Below are positions 32,409-45,724 of a stretch of 64,000 bases of DNA, in pieces. The position numbers and the translations under genes were made by a program. The notes below the pieces were generated by a model, which did not search any database, was not told where the DNA came from, and saw only the letters and a program-made list of their open reading frames with translations. Numbering within the stretch: position 1 is the first letter of the stretch; every line of letters begins with the position of its first letter. The stretch comes from Eremophila alpestris peregrina (Eukaryota > Chordata > Aves > Passeriformes > Alaudidae): NCBI GenBank assembly GCA_009792885.1, contig WMCF01000121.1, positions 1-64,000 on the forward strand, in the 5' to 3' direction.

Positions 32409-35400
32409 AGGTTCTGTTTAAGTGTTGCAAAAAGGGGAAAGTTGCAAAACGTACCAGCTATAGAACTTTCCCGCTTTAGGCAACACAATCCGCCCACAAC
32501 AAAAACTCTGGGCATTTGCCGATGCTATCCTTTTGAAATATTATTCCCTTCCCGTACCTCAGAAAGTTTCCACATGCTGGAGTTTCCAGTCATTAAGCAG
32601 ATTGACTCAGTTGCAGAGATCAATCATGAGAGTTTGTCAAGGGCATAAGGAAGTCTGAGTTTGTTTGCATTTAATGTAAATTATTTGACTCATCTGCACA
32701 AGAATAACTGGGAGAGAGTCTGGGGATCTTGACTGAGAGCTGTCGCCACTTGGCTCATCTCTAACTCACACCAGTTAGTCCTGAAAAGTCCTTTCCCTTT
32801 AAAGAGTCTAAGACATTTTAGAGTCAAGAGAAAGAGGATTGATACCACACACATCTGCAGTGACTTTGGTTTCACAGTAAAAGCCAGGGCCTCATCTTGA
32901 ATCCCCAACCATCTTTTCTTAGAGACAAGCACACATTTTCCAGTATTCATACAACAACACAGAAACTAAATACAGACATTCTTCTGTAAAAAGAAAACTA
33001 GTAAGACAAGAGAATATGTTTCTATTTATTCAAATGGGTAAGCTGAAAATGGAAAATCACCTGGTTTTGCTGCTTCTGCAGCATCTTGTAGGGACAGTGT
33101 ATGGTGGCTAGAGCTGGAATGCCATGAGTTTCTCTGGCTTTTCTCCACCCACCTCCTCGGCTATCTCAGGGTCCCTCCAAGATGCTGTCCCACCCCCACA
33201 GCCAGAAGTGGCCTTCCCAAGCCCACAGGAGTGCAGAAAGCTGCTTCCCAGTGAAGAAAGCTGCTTGGGGTCACTGATGATCCCAAGCCCTGAAATTAAT
33301 TATAATTTCAGGCTATAATGCAGAATGTTGTTTCCTCAAGGGGCTATCAAGATATATCCCAGTTAACAGCTTCATGAGAGGTTTAAGAATATGTGTAAAC
33401 CAGCTGCCCACCAGTCTGTTTAAAGGAAGAATTATAGTAGATTTCTTTTTGTGTTTCCATTTTTTTTTGTTTTCTTTTATATCTTCCTAATTATAGTACA
33501 GTAGGACATGCCATTTGAAATAACATTCTAATCTTTGCTAGACTGTCTACATGGTTGTATAGTAAGGGTGAAATTGTTAAATTACTATACTGCTAATAAG
33601 TTCTGCCAAATCAGCTAGGTTTGTTGTTATCTTCATCTAGTTGTCTCTCTACCAAGTGGTGGTTTTGTTTTATCACCACAGGAAGGTGACAGAACGGAAG
33701 GCGAAAAGAGAAGCTAGTGGAGCTTGGTACGAAAAAAAGTGTCTTCAGATGAAGCCAACATTTTTAAGAAAACTGGGGAGGAGGGTAACATTGTGGTGTC
33801 CAGTGAAGGTCTAATCTGGAAATTAAAGAGGGAACGGAATAACTGAGGAAACTAAATTGGATTGAACATTTGAGAATTTATACCGTGCTAGTAGAGTGCA
33901 GATTTTAGGAGAAAGCTACAGAGACAGAGAATAAAATCCATATTTCTGTGCTGGTTATGTCCCCAAAAGCAATTTACAGAGGAATGCAGGAGATTTAACC
34001 AGCTTTTATAAACTGCTTTACTCTGAGACAGTATCTAAAGACAATATAGAAGTTTAAGTTCCTGGCGTTTAAGACTGGATACAAAACCTACCTGAAAATG
34101 TCAAAATATAAGTGGTTTCTAGGAGCATATGTAGAGTGCTCAGAAAAAAAATAGTAAAAGACTGTGAGGTGAATTTGGTGAGGTGTTTGCCAAAGATGCT
34201 AATCAAAAGGGCAAATATGACCAACAGTTTATGTGTGCATTGCAGTCAGAGATACCCGCTGAAGTTCTTTTTTATCTTATTCTATATAGCATACCACTTA
34301 TATCCTCAACTTCAGATGAAATCACTTTTGAAAGACAAAATGTGCAGAAATATTACAGAGAAGTTTGTTTTCTACAAAAAGGTAAACAAGATTGTTCAAT
34401 CTAAAAAGTTGAAGTGCTTCATGAAATATGCAACCATAAGGAAAAAGACAAAATGTAAAAGAAGCTTTCAGAACAAATGGGCAAACTGACTACAATTAAT
34501 TTTCTCTTTGAAACTGGAAGGCCTTTAATCTTCAGTAGAGGTGAGTTTTTGGAACAAACTAGTAATGGATTTACTGAATTCTAAAATTCCAAATGGAGGC
34601 TGATCAAGTTATGACCAGGGTAAAGACATCCAGAGAACTGATTGGCTGGGAGATCCCTTTCTGATCCTAACTGTAAAGGACAAATGGGAAGCTCTATTCT
34701 AGGCAAAAAATAAGGATGGTTTTTACAGAAGACTATAGTAACTTTAAAACTGGAATACCTTGCAGAAACACTATTTTAAAGAAAACAACTATTTTAATGA
34801 AAAATATTGCTGAATTTCTGGAAGAGTTATAAAATTGTGGCCCTTCTAACTTCCCAGTATTGTGTTTGAACAGCTGCTGAGTCTTCAGCCTCACTAGCTG
34901 AAGTTAACCAGTTGCATGTTATCATGTTAAGTTGCCTGTTAAGAAATACAGTTGCATTATGAAGTCTCAGAACTGTCATTCTCTGAATTTCAGGTGATTG
35001 AGTTTTTTCAATCAGATAAGGCAGATGGGGGGAAATGCACATTCAAAATTCTTTTTCCAAGGATCTCAAAGCTATCCCCTCTCATATAAAGGCCAAGGGA
35101 GCACATACCCACTCTCATATTGCAAGTTTATCTCCCAGAAACTCAATAAAACATTTTGTTAGTATAATATTCCCTTTGACTCTGCCAACTTTAAAATAGG
35201 AAGCAAAGCAGATTACTTGAGGTCCTTAGAACCAAATTTTCAGGCAGCTTTTCAGTGTTTGCTGAATGTTTCAGATTTCAAATGCTTGCACAATTTATTT
35301 CTGATACCTTGCCACAAACAAAAATCCTCCTCTTTTAATTATTTTATCTCTACTAGCCCTCTCTGCATAATTTTCTGTTATTTGGGCTGAGTCAGAATTC

Positions 35401-37039
35401 ATTAAAAGAATACTATGAAAAACCAATATTACTCTATTTTAAAAAGAAGAATATCTCCATTTGCACCATCTTCCATTTTTTTTCCAGTTACAAAAATTGG
35501 TCTTGAATTTTTACTTACTTTTCTGCTATTTAAAGATGCAACTAGCACTTCTACCAAGTGTATTCCCCTGTTTTGAAGAGGAATGCTAGTAATCAGAGAG
35601 AGTCAGAATAAGACAAAAATTAGCGTGCCTGATTGGCTTGTAGAACTAGGAATTTCTTATATTAGTTATTTTTTTCTCTAGACTACCTTCATTATTTTAT
35701 ATTACTAGTAAGATCTCAATCCTGTTCCAGTCCTGATGGTGTGTTTGTTCTGGAAATAATGCAAAACCAGCATTTTTATTGCTTATGTGAAGTTTTTCTA
35801 TTTATTTAGGTAAAAATTATCTGCTTTGGTCTCCTTTTGAACGTACTAATATCTTTTAAAGTGAAAAAAGCAAACCTACAGCTATGTACACGTCTCCTGT
35901 AGGATCTAACTAGCTGATAGTGTCTCCAAATCCCATTGTACCTCAGGGAAATCATCTTCCTCTGTCACCACAATAGTGCTTGTTTAGAATCTTGTATCTA
36001 CTTAAATTGCAGTAGCTTTTCATTTGGACTTTGCCTAATTGTGACACCAGTATGGGCCCGAAGAAGCAGTATCAACTTTCCCCTGTTTTGAATATATGAC
36101 AAAGGAGATGTTTTCTTGAATAATGATCTTTTTAAGGCATGCCATTTTAATTCTTGGGAAGTCCAACCAATATATCCTGAAGTGAAATACATTTAAGTGT
36201 GCGCTTGTTTGATAACTACATTAGTGATACTAAGAGGATTAAAGTGATATCCTACAATTCATACCTATAGTTAATCCCATAATTTATTAAGCTCTGTAAC
36301 TAATGTGCCTCAATGTGGAAACCTAAGGCTTCTCCTGTTTTGATCTCAATGCCATAATCTTTTACCTTCAGCCAAACACCACATGTTTTCTGTTACCTTC
36401 ATGTTGTCTGACTTGTAAACATAATCAGAGCTAATACCGTTACCAGAGGAATTGATTTTTCTCACAGTAAATTCCAAGTTTCCTGTCCTTGGAATTTAAT
36501 GAGTAGATCAATAGAGAAGAATCAATTATTTATTTTCAGAAACACTAGTTTCAATGTTTTCTAAAACTAGGAAGTCTCTTTTTTAAAACAAAATTAAATT
36601 GGATCTGCTTCATTGTTTGTTTCATCAGCAAATAGACGGCCTCTAGTGGTAGGCAGCTAGTAAAGTTTTATGATATATAGTAAATTCTGCATATACAGAG
36701 CAGGGACATTCACAAAACTTCTCTCTTATATACTATCCTTACCATAATGGCAGTTTGTGGGAATTACTAAAGGTAAGAAGGCTTTTAGGAACTAAGAAAG
36801 CAGGCCTCTGAAACAGAAAGAGCAGAGAATTTAGAGCTAGCTGCCGCTGCAAATTACAAAAAGCAGAAGAAAATACAAAAATATAGCAAGCACGGACATT
36901 AAACAATGATGTGAGTCTTAGGCTTGGCCATGATAAACATTGATACCACAGAAAAATATGCTTACCAAGGTAGTAGAAAGTTTTAAGTTTAATAATGGAA
37001 TATTGTGTATTGTTAATTCAAAGCATAACAAGCAAGTGT

Positions 37040-37275
37040 TGTTTGAAACAGGTGTAGGTGTGCTTTTGGTAATTGGCTAAAACAGTTGTCTGTAACCTTT
37101 AGCAATATGCTATTGGTTGAAAAACTTTTAAAATGTCATGTAACAAAGAGGTCTTGGATTGCTGGCTGCTGGCTGCTTCTAGCAAAACGTGAGCAATTGC
37201 CGTGTTTTTATTGCATTGAGACTGATATTGTGGCAATAAAGCTCTGGGAGATGTCTTCCAGCAGTCCCATCCCAT
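37040..37275 (+). mobile_element. LTR fragment, probably endogenous retrovirus
   Basis: Contains GGCTAAAACAGTTG, then CAATATGCTATTGG, then GGCAATAAAGCTCTGGGAGA with AATAAA at 37235-37240, the layout of an LTR R/U5 boundary in plus orientation. The ends are not clear. The 114-residue open frame here (37086-37430) derives from this repeat and the CR1 after it. Confidence 0.45.
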
Positions 37276-37399
37276 TCTTACAAATACTCCAGCACAGTAG
37301 TTTGGCTTTTCTTAGCAGTGACTTTAATCTATATATAGTGTTCATATTGCAGGTGAAAATACACGGCCTCTCCTTGTTAAATCTGCTTCACTGGTTTCA

Positions 37400-37690
37400 T
37401 CCTCAGGTAAGTTCTACTCATCGTGGGTGAGACCACATCTGGAGCTATACATCAGTTCTCACTGAGCAAGAGAGAAATGGAGCTGAAAAGTGTGCAATGA
37501 TGGCCACTGCCATGTTGAAGGGGCTGAAGAATCTCTCCTATATGGAAAGGTTGAGAAAGACAGGACCATTCAGCTAGAAGAAGAGTAAGCTCTGGACAGG
37601 GATCTTATCAGTGTACCTGAAGGGAGGATGCAGAGGAATTAGAGCCAGACTCTTCAGTGGTGCCCAGTGACAGGATGTGATACTTTAAGT
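37400..37690 (+). mobile_element. CR1 LINE fragment, plus orientation
   Basis: Matches sense CR1: GTGAGACCACATCTGGAG, then ATGGAGCTG-like, GGCCACTGCCAT, CTCCTATATGGAAAGG, GTACCTGAAGGGAGGATGCA and GTGACAGGATG. Truncated at both ends and diverged. Confidence 0.75.
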
Positions 37691-38025
37691 TCCTTTGGTC
37701 TTGGGGAAAAAATTTGACAGTTTTGACTCACACTCAGACTTTAGACACCGAAACCACTATAACTGATTTTCAAGAGTTTGACTGAAATTTCACTTAGCAG
37801 ATTTTTAATTTTTTAATTAAGTCAGTAATTAAACTCGAAATTTCATCTGAAGACTCCAAAACAAAACAGTCAGAGTAAGGAATGGCTTAGCTTTTCAATA
37901 AGAAAAGCAATTAATTTTGACTGGAAGGTTAATTTCTAATAGGATGCAGTGTGTTCCAAAATTCCTAATTTTCCTGGATAACATGAATTGCTAATTGGTA
38001 TGTTTTTTCATTACCTAGGTGTTGT

Positions 38026-38690
38026 TTAGGGCAACTTTGGGAGGAAACCTCTGAATGGGGTTCGTGTGGGAAGCAAACCCAAACACCTCCTCCCCCAATT
38101 GGTCTGGGAAAAAATCTCCCTAGAGAAAAGTGGAAAAATCCCTGTTTATTTAACAAAGTGCCCACAAGCACAAAAAAAATGAATGAAACAATAAAATCTC
38201 TTGTTCTGAAGTGAGATGGCAAAATTGAGAAAGTCCTTGCTGTGGGGTGTGGCTTGGTTCACTCAGTCTCTTATCAGCCCCTCCTGTGCTGCGAAATGCC
38301 AAGGTCCAGGCCCTGGTGGGCCCCAGGTGCAAGATCCGGGTGTTTTATGAGTTTTTCAGTCCAGAACAGGTTTAAACAGTTCTAAGAAAAAGGGGAAAAA
38401 ACCCCAAAACAATCCAGGGAACTTCTCTGCCTCAGCTAGCTAAAAGCTGACTAAAAGCAAAGAGGATCCCTGTCCCAGTGTCTGTCTGTGCTTCAGACAA
38501 CACAGTCCAGGAATAGAATGTAAATGTGTGAGTGCTGTTGTGAAAACAAACTCTGTGCTTCTCTTTCTCCCCCTTCTCTCTCGGAACCAGTCTTAAAGGT
38601 GCAGCAGACACTATCCAACACAGACAGAACAGACAACTGGGGATACAAGCATCATAAAGTCAGCCCAGGACACAGGATCAATGTCAACAG
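38026..38690 (-). mobile_element. solo endogenous-retrovirus LTR (family A, minus orientation)
   Basis: Reverse-complement partner of 29036-29664. Shared blocks include the terminal CCCTAAA, the AATAAACAGGGATTTTT poly(A) region, CAGAGAAGTTCCCTGG, GTTTAAACCTG-like sequence and GCTGACTTTATGATGCTTG near its 5' end. There are no retroviral genes beside it. Its 5' end is near 38690; exact ends and target-site duplication are unclear. Confidence 0.72.
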
Positions 38691-41600
38691 ACACAAACTG
38701 AAACACAGGATGTACAGTCAGAATTGTACAGGATGTACAATCAGGAAATTCTTGTCCATTTTGAAGATGCTCAAGCACCACTGCAGGTAGCTCTGAGACG
38801 TTGTGGAATTTCCATACTTACACATGTTAAAATGATGACCGGATATGGTCTTGGCACCTGGCTGTAGGACATGCTTGAGCAGGCTGTTAGACCACACTGG
38901 TTCCAGAGGATCCTGCCACTTTTGAGCACTCTGAGATTCTGTGGTCTGCTGCGCAAACATTTCAACAGCCGAAACCAAATGTGCTTATTTTGGTTTGGTG
39001 TGGAATAATTATCTTTTGTCAGAGTTCTATTTGTTAGTCTAGAAGTAGTCTAGTTGACTTTTCCTCTTTATTAACTGAAAACACTGCTTTAACTGTGCAT
39101 GTAGAAAGAGACTTTATCAATCTGTCCATTTGGGCTATTAAAAAATATCCTTGACAGAAAAGTGTACAAAAAGAAACTTGCTAATATCTTAGAGATACCA
39201 CTACAAAAGAATTCTAATCAGTACTAAGTACAGTCCATATAGGTAACTTCAAAAGTAGATGATAAAATCAATTGCTTGTAAAATTCAAGTTCTAAAATAA
39301 GTTTGCAGAGGCTTGATGTCTCTGGTCTTGAAAATTCAGACCTACTTTCTTTTTCCTGAATCTGACATTTTACTAAGAAATTTACTTTTTCTGTTTGGAA
39401 AATCCATTATTTTTCAAGGGATCAATCAAATGATATTACTTTCTTTGTAATTCAAATGATCAAGATTATATGGGGGGTTGTAGCAGCTTTGCAAATTATA
39501 AACACACGCTGCATGAAAACTTCTTAACAGCTAGATATTTCTGTCTAGATGTCAGTATATATCCAGATAAATATATAAATTCTGAATTTGTTGCTTTGAT
39601 TTTCAGAATGTCAAATATTTCCAACTATTCCTGCCTTTTACGGGAAAATCTTACCATTAGGTGTAATAAAACTAAAATTACACAATTCTGCCCCATGATT
39701 TTATTGATGCAGCATAAACTTGCCTGGGTTTTTTCAGGGATTTTCCCTTTTTCTAAATATATAAATCTTCTGTTTGTCCAGGAGATTTTAGTATGATTTC
39801 ATTCACTGGCTTATCCTCCTGGCTAAAAAGGTTTCCATGAGTAATTCTTGGATAAGTTTATTTTTATGTGTGCATAGTCATGATACTTGTATATATGGAA
39901 TACAAAACCTAGACAGTAATAATTTATATTACAAATAAAATATAAAACTTGTGCATGAAAATTATTAAGCTGAAGAACTCCCTAAAATATTTCTATTTAA
40001 AAAAAAACTGTTAACAAATTAAGCCTTCAAAATTTTCCTTAGCAGAAAATACTCTGCAGTTTAAGCTTTGCAGGTATTAATTACCTCTTCTGTTTCTTTT
40101 AAACCAGAATATAACAAAATAATGAAAATAACATTAAAATACAAATATGTAAATCAAAATCTGTAAGTGAAAAAAAAAAAGATAAATTGAAAACTCAGAG
40201 TCAAATGAAAAGCACGAAAGAGCTATAGGGTGGAAAAGGATTAGAGGATTTCCCACTAAGTGCAACAGGAGAGGGTTTAACATACCACCAGAAGTGTCAG
40301 GAGACATGGCACCAACAGCAAGGCATGGGAAGATTATGACACATCTACAGGCACTTCTTGTTATCACCAGGTTATGGGATCCAAGTTGAAGTAGCTTCCT
40401 TGAATTTTAAATCATTTGTTAAGCTCAGATTTCTTCTAGGTAAAAAAACACACTGTGTTAGACCTCTAGTAAAGGAATTACTGATAGTCCAATGACTATG
40501 CTTTTAACATTTTGAGTCTAAGTTGTATATAGCTAAAATGACATGCAGAAACCTCGTGTGTTCAGCCCTCTCTTTAGTTTTCTATTTATACTTCCACAAA
40601 CCTTCTGAGACCCAAAGCTGGTGGCTTCAGTTTGCATAATGGGGGAGACGTTGCTAATCATCTTTTCACCTAGGCAGCTTGGAAAGGGACATTGTGAAGG
40701 GAGGCAGGAGAACAGCCTATGAACCTATCTGTTACTAGTCATCCCCTCTCAATTGCTAAGGATCAGGTGAAGAGTGGCTTGGTCAAATTTGCCCATAAAC
40801 ACCCTGAATTCTCCAGGTAGCAATTTCAGCACTGGCACACTGAGACTGTGAAATCTCAGGAGGCCTGAGGGTGCAAAAATCACATCCAGCCTCACAGAGA
40901 GTTTTGCAGTGATCAATGACTGTATAAGGAACAGCAGTTTTTTGAAAGGCCAGGTAGCATACCCCTAACCCGAGGTCAGGGAGCAGCAAGGGCCAATGGC
41001 TGTACCAGGGACTAGGAGCCAGGATCAAGGGACAATAGCATGGCCAGGAAGGCAGAGCAGGGGCCTCTCCCCTGGCCTCTCCTGAAACCCCAGGCTGAAG
41101 GCAGAAGGGCAGAGGTGTGGATGCTGATCCCATGTGAGGCTCTTCAAGGCCTCAGAACCAAAGTGCCTTAGGGTGCATCACCAGAGGAAAGTTAGTTTCT
41201 CAGGAATAATTTTGGGTATATTAAAAGTGGGAGAACAACCCATAGTGTTTTCCACTTGGAAACACAGGGTGGACATTTGCAACCTGTCATAAGAAAAAGG
41301 ATATTGGAGGTAATAGAAGCTGCTACAGAGGCCAGGCAAGTGAGCAGTGGTTGGAGTTTAGATACAGTACAGCTCCATCACTGTTAGACTTGTGGATATT
41401 GTGGAAGTATGTTCATGACTGGTTTTGTCAAGTAGCAGCACTTGCTGCTGTGCAGTTTCTGGAGAGCCAGGCACTGAGGGCATCAACAACACAGGCAGGG
41501 GGACCTGGGCATGATGCAGCCCCCCAGGGAGGCAGGGACCAGCCCTCACCAAAGTTCTTCCTGCTCATGCAGCTCTACTTCCTGGTCCATAATCAAGGGC

Positions 41601-42860
41601 AGCACAGCTACACCATGTCAGAGCTTGTGTGAGCATGTCCATGGAAATCTGAAGGAGAGATGGATGGGAGGAAAGAGTCTGGAGCACTGGACATCCTGGT
41701 TGACCTGATTAAGGAAGAATTCATATTACGAACATTTGTTCTAATTTTCTTGAACTACATCACATCAAATAGCACCAGCTGTGCATTTCTCCCATCTGTT
41801 ATTTCTTTAATTACTATTGTGTGTTTTTCTTCTTTTCTTCCATACTCTTGTTTAGATGGAAATGGCAGGCAGCTGGGGACACACAGTTTTTTTGTTGAGT
41901 CAATATCCTATTATTTTTGCTCCAACAAGAAGATATTAGTAATCTTATTTGAACCTTAGATAGCCTTTTTCTTGTTCCAAGCATGCAGCTCACATCCATG
42001 AAGAAGCAGAAGGCTTAAGTAGTTCTCAAAATTCATCCTGACCTTAGACATTTTTTCAGATTACTAGATTACAATCAAGAAGAAAGTTTAAAATTGATTC
42101 TACTTATAATATATTCTCTTTGGAATCATCTAAGGAGAATTTTGAGAACAGATTAGAAAGTATTCTAAGTAAGTGGAGACCAGCAAGCAATCCCTAGTGT
42201 GAGTAGGAACACTACAATGTCTATTCACCATCAAGATTACATGAACCCTCAGTAACTGCAATATTCTTCCACAAATGTAGATTAAGCTATTTAGGAAATA
42301 TTTTTAGAGAAAATGTTTAGGAAATAATTTGAGATAGAATTATTTTTATCACTATCCACTGATACTGATAAAAGACCCATGTACCTCTCGCAGTAGATGA
42401 TGTAAGGAAAAAATTCTTTAAGTGGAAACAGAAAAGTTGGAAATTTTCAGGGTTTAAGTTTAAGCCAAGTAAAATACAATAAAATATAATAGAAAAGTAT
42501 TTAAACTATGCCAAAATATAAAATAATATGCAGTTATTAAATTAATATAAAATTATGTACCTTAAATAGAATCCTCTTGGTATGGGATTAAACCAAAAAT
42601 GGATTCTGAATATTTTTTTAAACATTATGACATTTATTTTTCAGAGGCAGCATTACATTAAACTGTGTTACATGGGAAACATTTTAAAATTCAATTCACA
42701 AATACAGTCTGCCCATTTTATAAGTTGTGTGGCAATATGTAAATTGTAATCTTACACATTTAATTGTTTAAGCCATAATCTTTAAGTTAAAACTCCAACA
42801 CTAAATCCATCAATGCAGTTAATATTTGAAATGTTTGTGAGACAATATGAATGACCTAAT
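38691..42860. other. intergenic sequence, no gene recognised
   Basis: Mostly AT-rich. A more GC-rich stretch (about 40600-41640) has open frames of 90-116 residues on both strands, but none shows a domain, a conserved motif or coherent splice sites. It may be an old unclassified repeat. Confidence 0.5.
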
Positions 42861-42988
42861 TGGCAGTTGTGAAAAAAACTTCTACCCAGTCAGTCGCCCA
42901 CAGGTTTAATACTAATATCTAGTCAGAATAAGATTTAAAGGCAGTGGTCATCCATGCATCATCTCTAGGCCAAAATCATTCCACAGAG

Positions 42989-43180
42989 ACACAGACTCTG
43001 TTTCACAACCAAATTAGGCATTCCAAAATCCTGGTTTTAACCTTCTGAAAGTTAAACCAATCAGTGAAATCTATAAAACACAGGCTCTCTTTCAGAACCA
43101 CAGTAAGCATTCCAAAATTCTGGCCTTGACCTTCAGAAATAATCTGATCTGTTGAGTCAGTGAGACACAGACTGTGCTGT
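42989..43180. repeat. decayed tandem repeat, period about 88 bp
   Basis: ACACAG-starting units begin at 42989, 43078 and 43165. The first two share ACACAG-CTCT-TTTCA, GCATTCCAAAAT-CTGG and ACCTTC blocks; the third is cut short. Confidence 0.65.
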
Positions 43181-45004
43181 AAATATGTGAAGAGGTTGAA
43201 GAAGCAGCTAGGAGAAAAAAAAAAATAGCTGTTTTAAAGAAAGAGATTATTAGTATCCTTGTCATATATTTTTATTACTCTTGGCTTTCTGAATTCATCC
43301 TTTATGTTGAAGACCGGACCAGCCACCCTTATCTGCTAAATATTTTAATGTCTTAATATATATGTTATTGCCAAAATTCACACAAAATTTTTCCAAGTAA
43401 TATTTCAAATTCTCTTTAATTCACTTTTACTTAATTTTAACAATTTTAAAATCAGTTTTAATTAAATCGACATATCTGTAAATTTGGACTCCATGTTGTA
43501 AATATTAATTTCAATTCAAATGTTGTAGCAATAATATTTTCTCTTCAATTAATAAATACATCAATACAATTGTGACATCTATAAAACATTTGTAAGTGTG
43601 AGAAAGCAATCTGCTGTTTTTTCATAAGCTCATTTTTGTTCAAAATGTAAAATCAAAATTAAAATCATACTAATACTTATAGAATAATACTTTAAGAAAT
43701 ATTACTTAATAGAATGTATCAAGCTGCCAAAGTAATGCACCTATTGTATATCTGACTTTTTGAGATAGAAGACCTGATAAAAATAATGTGAATCACATCA
43801 AGTGAAAAAAACTAAAGAAACAGACTGATTCTGTGAGGTAGAAGTGGCTGCCCACGGTCTCAAATGTACAAAGTTAAATGAAATTTTACTTGGACTTATA
43901 CTTGGAAGTTTCAGGAGAGGGCTCCAAATTGGGCTGCTGATTTGCCAGGGTATATTGTCATTTCCATAATTTGTGTGATAGTATGAATGCACATTTCAAA
44001 GTAATTTGTTGATTTCTATACTATTTCATTTAGAATTGTTGTTTACAAACATTGGTACATTCTGGTAATACCTAACTTTTATGCTACTTCTATGGTCTTC
44101 ATTTGCTTGGAAACCAGTACTTGATTAGCCAGTTTGAGTTAGACCTCAACATGTTTCTTAATAATGCATTTAGCAAAATGTTTGTTTATTTCATAAAACA
44201 AATACTTTAGAACCTAAGTTTCTCTTTTTCCAATTTTGTTTATTTGGGAGCAGTTTTTCAATAACAAAACTGAAGACGTGTGTTTGTCTTACAAAAGAAA
44301 GGAAGGAATTCAGTAATAAAAAAGCCTTGCAGTTAGTTATCTATTAGAATGCAATTTCTAGCTTTTAAAGGCCTGAGAACACCTAATGGCTGAAGGTGAA
44401 TGGTGCATACCATTATAGCAGTGGCGATGAGCCCATGATTTCATCATAATTTGAAGGCACAGGTGTCAGGTCTCATCTGTGCTATGAGTCAATAGGGCTT
44501 AGGTCAGTATCCATGTTTCAGCTACCTGGAAAACAACAACCCTGTTATACCTGCAGTGGTGTGTTAAGAACTTTCCTGTGACCCAGAAATCTGAGTGATA
44601 TGAACAACTGGATAAACCAGCTTTTTAAAGACATGTCTCTGAAGACAATTTCACCACAGCTTCAAAACATTTGCTTCAGCAGGAAGAGACAGCAACCAGG
44701 ATTAAGCTGTCTAGTTCATGCCAGTGACAATATTCTGGGAGGTTCTGTTCCAAAGCACACACTGAGAAAAGGTTTGACCATGTTCCTGTATCATGTCACT
44801 GTGGGAGGACAGAGTTTGGTTCTTTGTGTATTAATATAAGTATTAAAGCAAAAACTGGTTAAAATTTTTAAATTGCTGTTAATGGTATTAGAACATATCT
44901 TTCATTATAGATTTTAAAAAAATGAATTTAATAAACAGTGGATGTGAGAAAATTTACCTATCTGTGGCCAAATACCTGAAGAGGGAACTGCATATTGCAT
45001 TCTC
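43181..45004. other. AT-rich intergenic sequence
   Basis: No gene, RNA or mobile element recognised. Confidence 0.55.
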
Positions 45005-45615
45005 ATGGAATCACAGAATCAAAAACTGGTTAAAAATAGAACGACCTTAAAGATTATCTAATTCCAACCCCCTTGCTGTGGGCAGGGGCACGTTTCACTA
45101 GACTAGGCTGCTCAGAGCTCCATCCAGTCTGGCCTTGAACACTTCCAGGGATTGGGCATCTGCAGCTTCTCCGGACAACCTGTGCCAGGACCTCATCACC
45201 TTCACAATAAAAATTTGTTCCCTAATATCTGATCTAAACCGATTCTATTTTAAACCTGTTTCAGTAAGCCATTCCCTCTCGTCCTATTACTACCTGCAAC
45301 TGTAAAAAAAGTCAATTTCCATCTTTCTTGTGGGCTCCCTTCTGGTAGCAAAGGCTTCCATTAGGTCACCCAGAAGCCTTCTCTTCTCCAGGTTGAACAA
45401 TCCCACTTATCTCAGTCTTCTCCCACAGGAGAGGGGCTCATCCCTCTGATCACCTTGGTGTCCCTCCTCAGGACTCTCTCCAACAGCTCCATGTCCTTCC
45501 TGTGCTGGGACCCCAGGGCTGGAGGCAGCTCTGCAGATGAGGTCTCACCAGAGCAGGGCAGAGGGGCAGAATCCACTCCCTCCCCTGCTGCCCATGGGGC
45601 TCTGGATGCAGCCAA
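45005..45615 (-). mobile_element. CR1 LINE 3'-end fragment, about 610 bp
   Basis: The longest CR1 copy here. The plus strand begins GGAATCACAGAATC, then GACCTTAAAGATTATCTA, GGCCTTGAACACTTCCAGGG, CTTCTCTTCTCCAGGTTGAA, CCATGTCCTTCCTGTGCTGG and GCAGAGGGGCAGAATCCACT, all in reversed CR1 order. Minus-oriented and 5'-truncated. The 67-residue minus frame at 45412-45615 is part of it. Confidence 0.9.
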
Positions 45616-45702
45616 TACTTTTATTAGGACATAAAGGAATGAAATTTTTCTTTATCAGTTTTTAAAGCAATCTACACAGTGGCTAGAAGTTCCCATAATA
45701 AT

Positions 45703-45724
45703 AACGCTTGCTTCAGCAAGCGTT
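45703..45724. repeat. perfect 9-bp-arm hairpin
   Basis: Arms AACGCTTGC and GCAAGCGTT with loop TTCA, about 90 bp beyond the truncated end of the CR1 copy. No oligo-T tract follows, so nothing marks it as a terminator. Confidence 0.8.

Larger units (their letters stand above)
32216..37039. other. intergenic sequence upstream of SLCO4C1
   Basis: Contains an imperfect AAT repeat (32258-32311) and an A-rich tract (32345-32408). The remainder is AT-rich. No exon, RNA gene or clear mobile element recognised; the open frame at 34112-34489 is lysine-rich and has no recognisable domain. Confidence 0.6.

Noticed and set aside
37086..37430. 114-residue plus-strand frame ending at a consensus CAG|GTAAGT donor
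   Set aside because: The frame runs through an LTR poly(A) region into a CR1 fragment, so the donor-like site is most likely chance.
40783..41133. 116-residue minus-strand frame as a gene
   Set aside because: Low-complexity Pro/Ser/Leu composition in a GC-richer patch, with no family match and no splice support.
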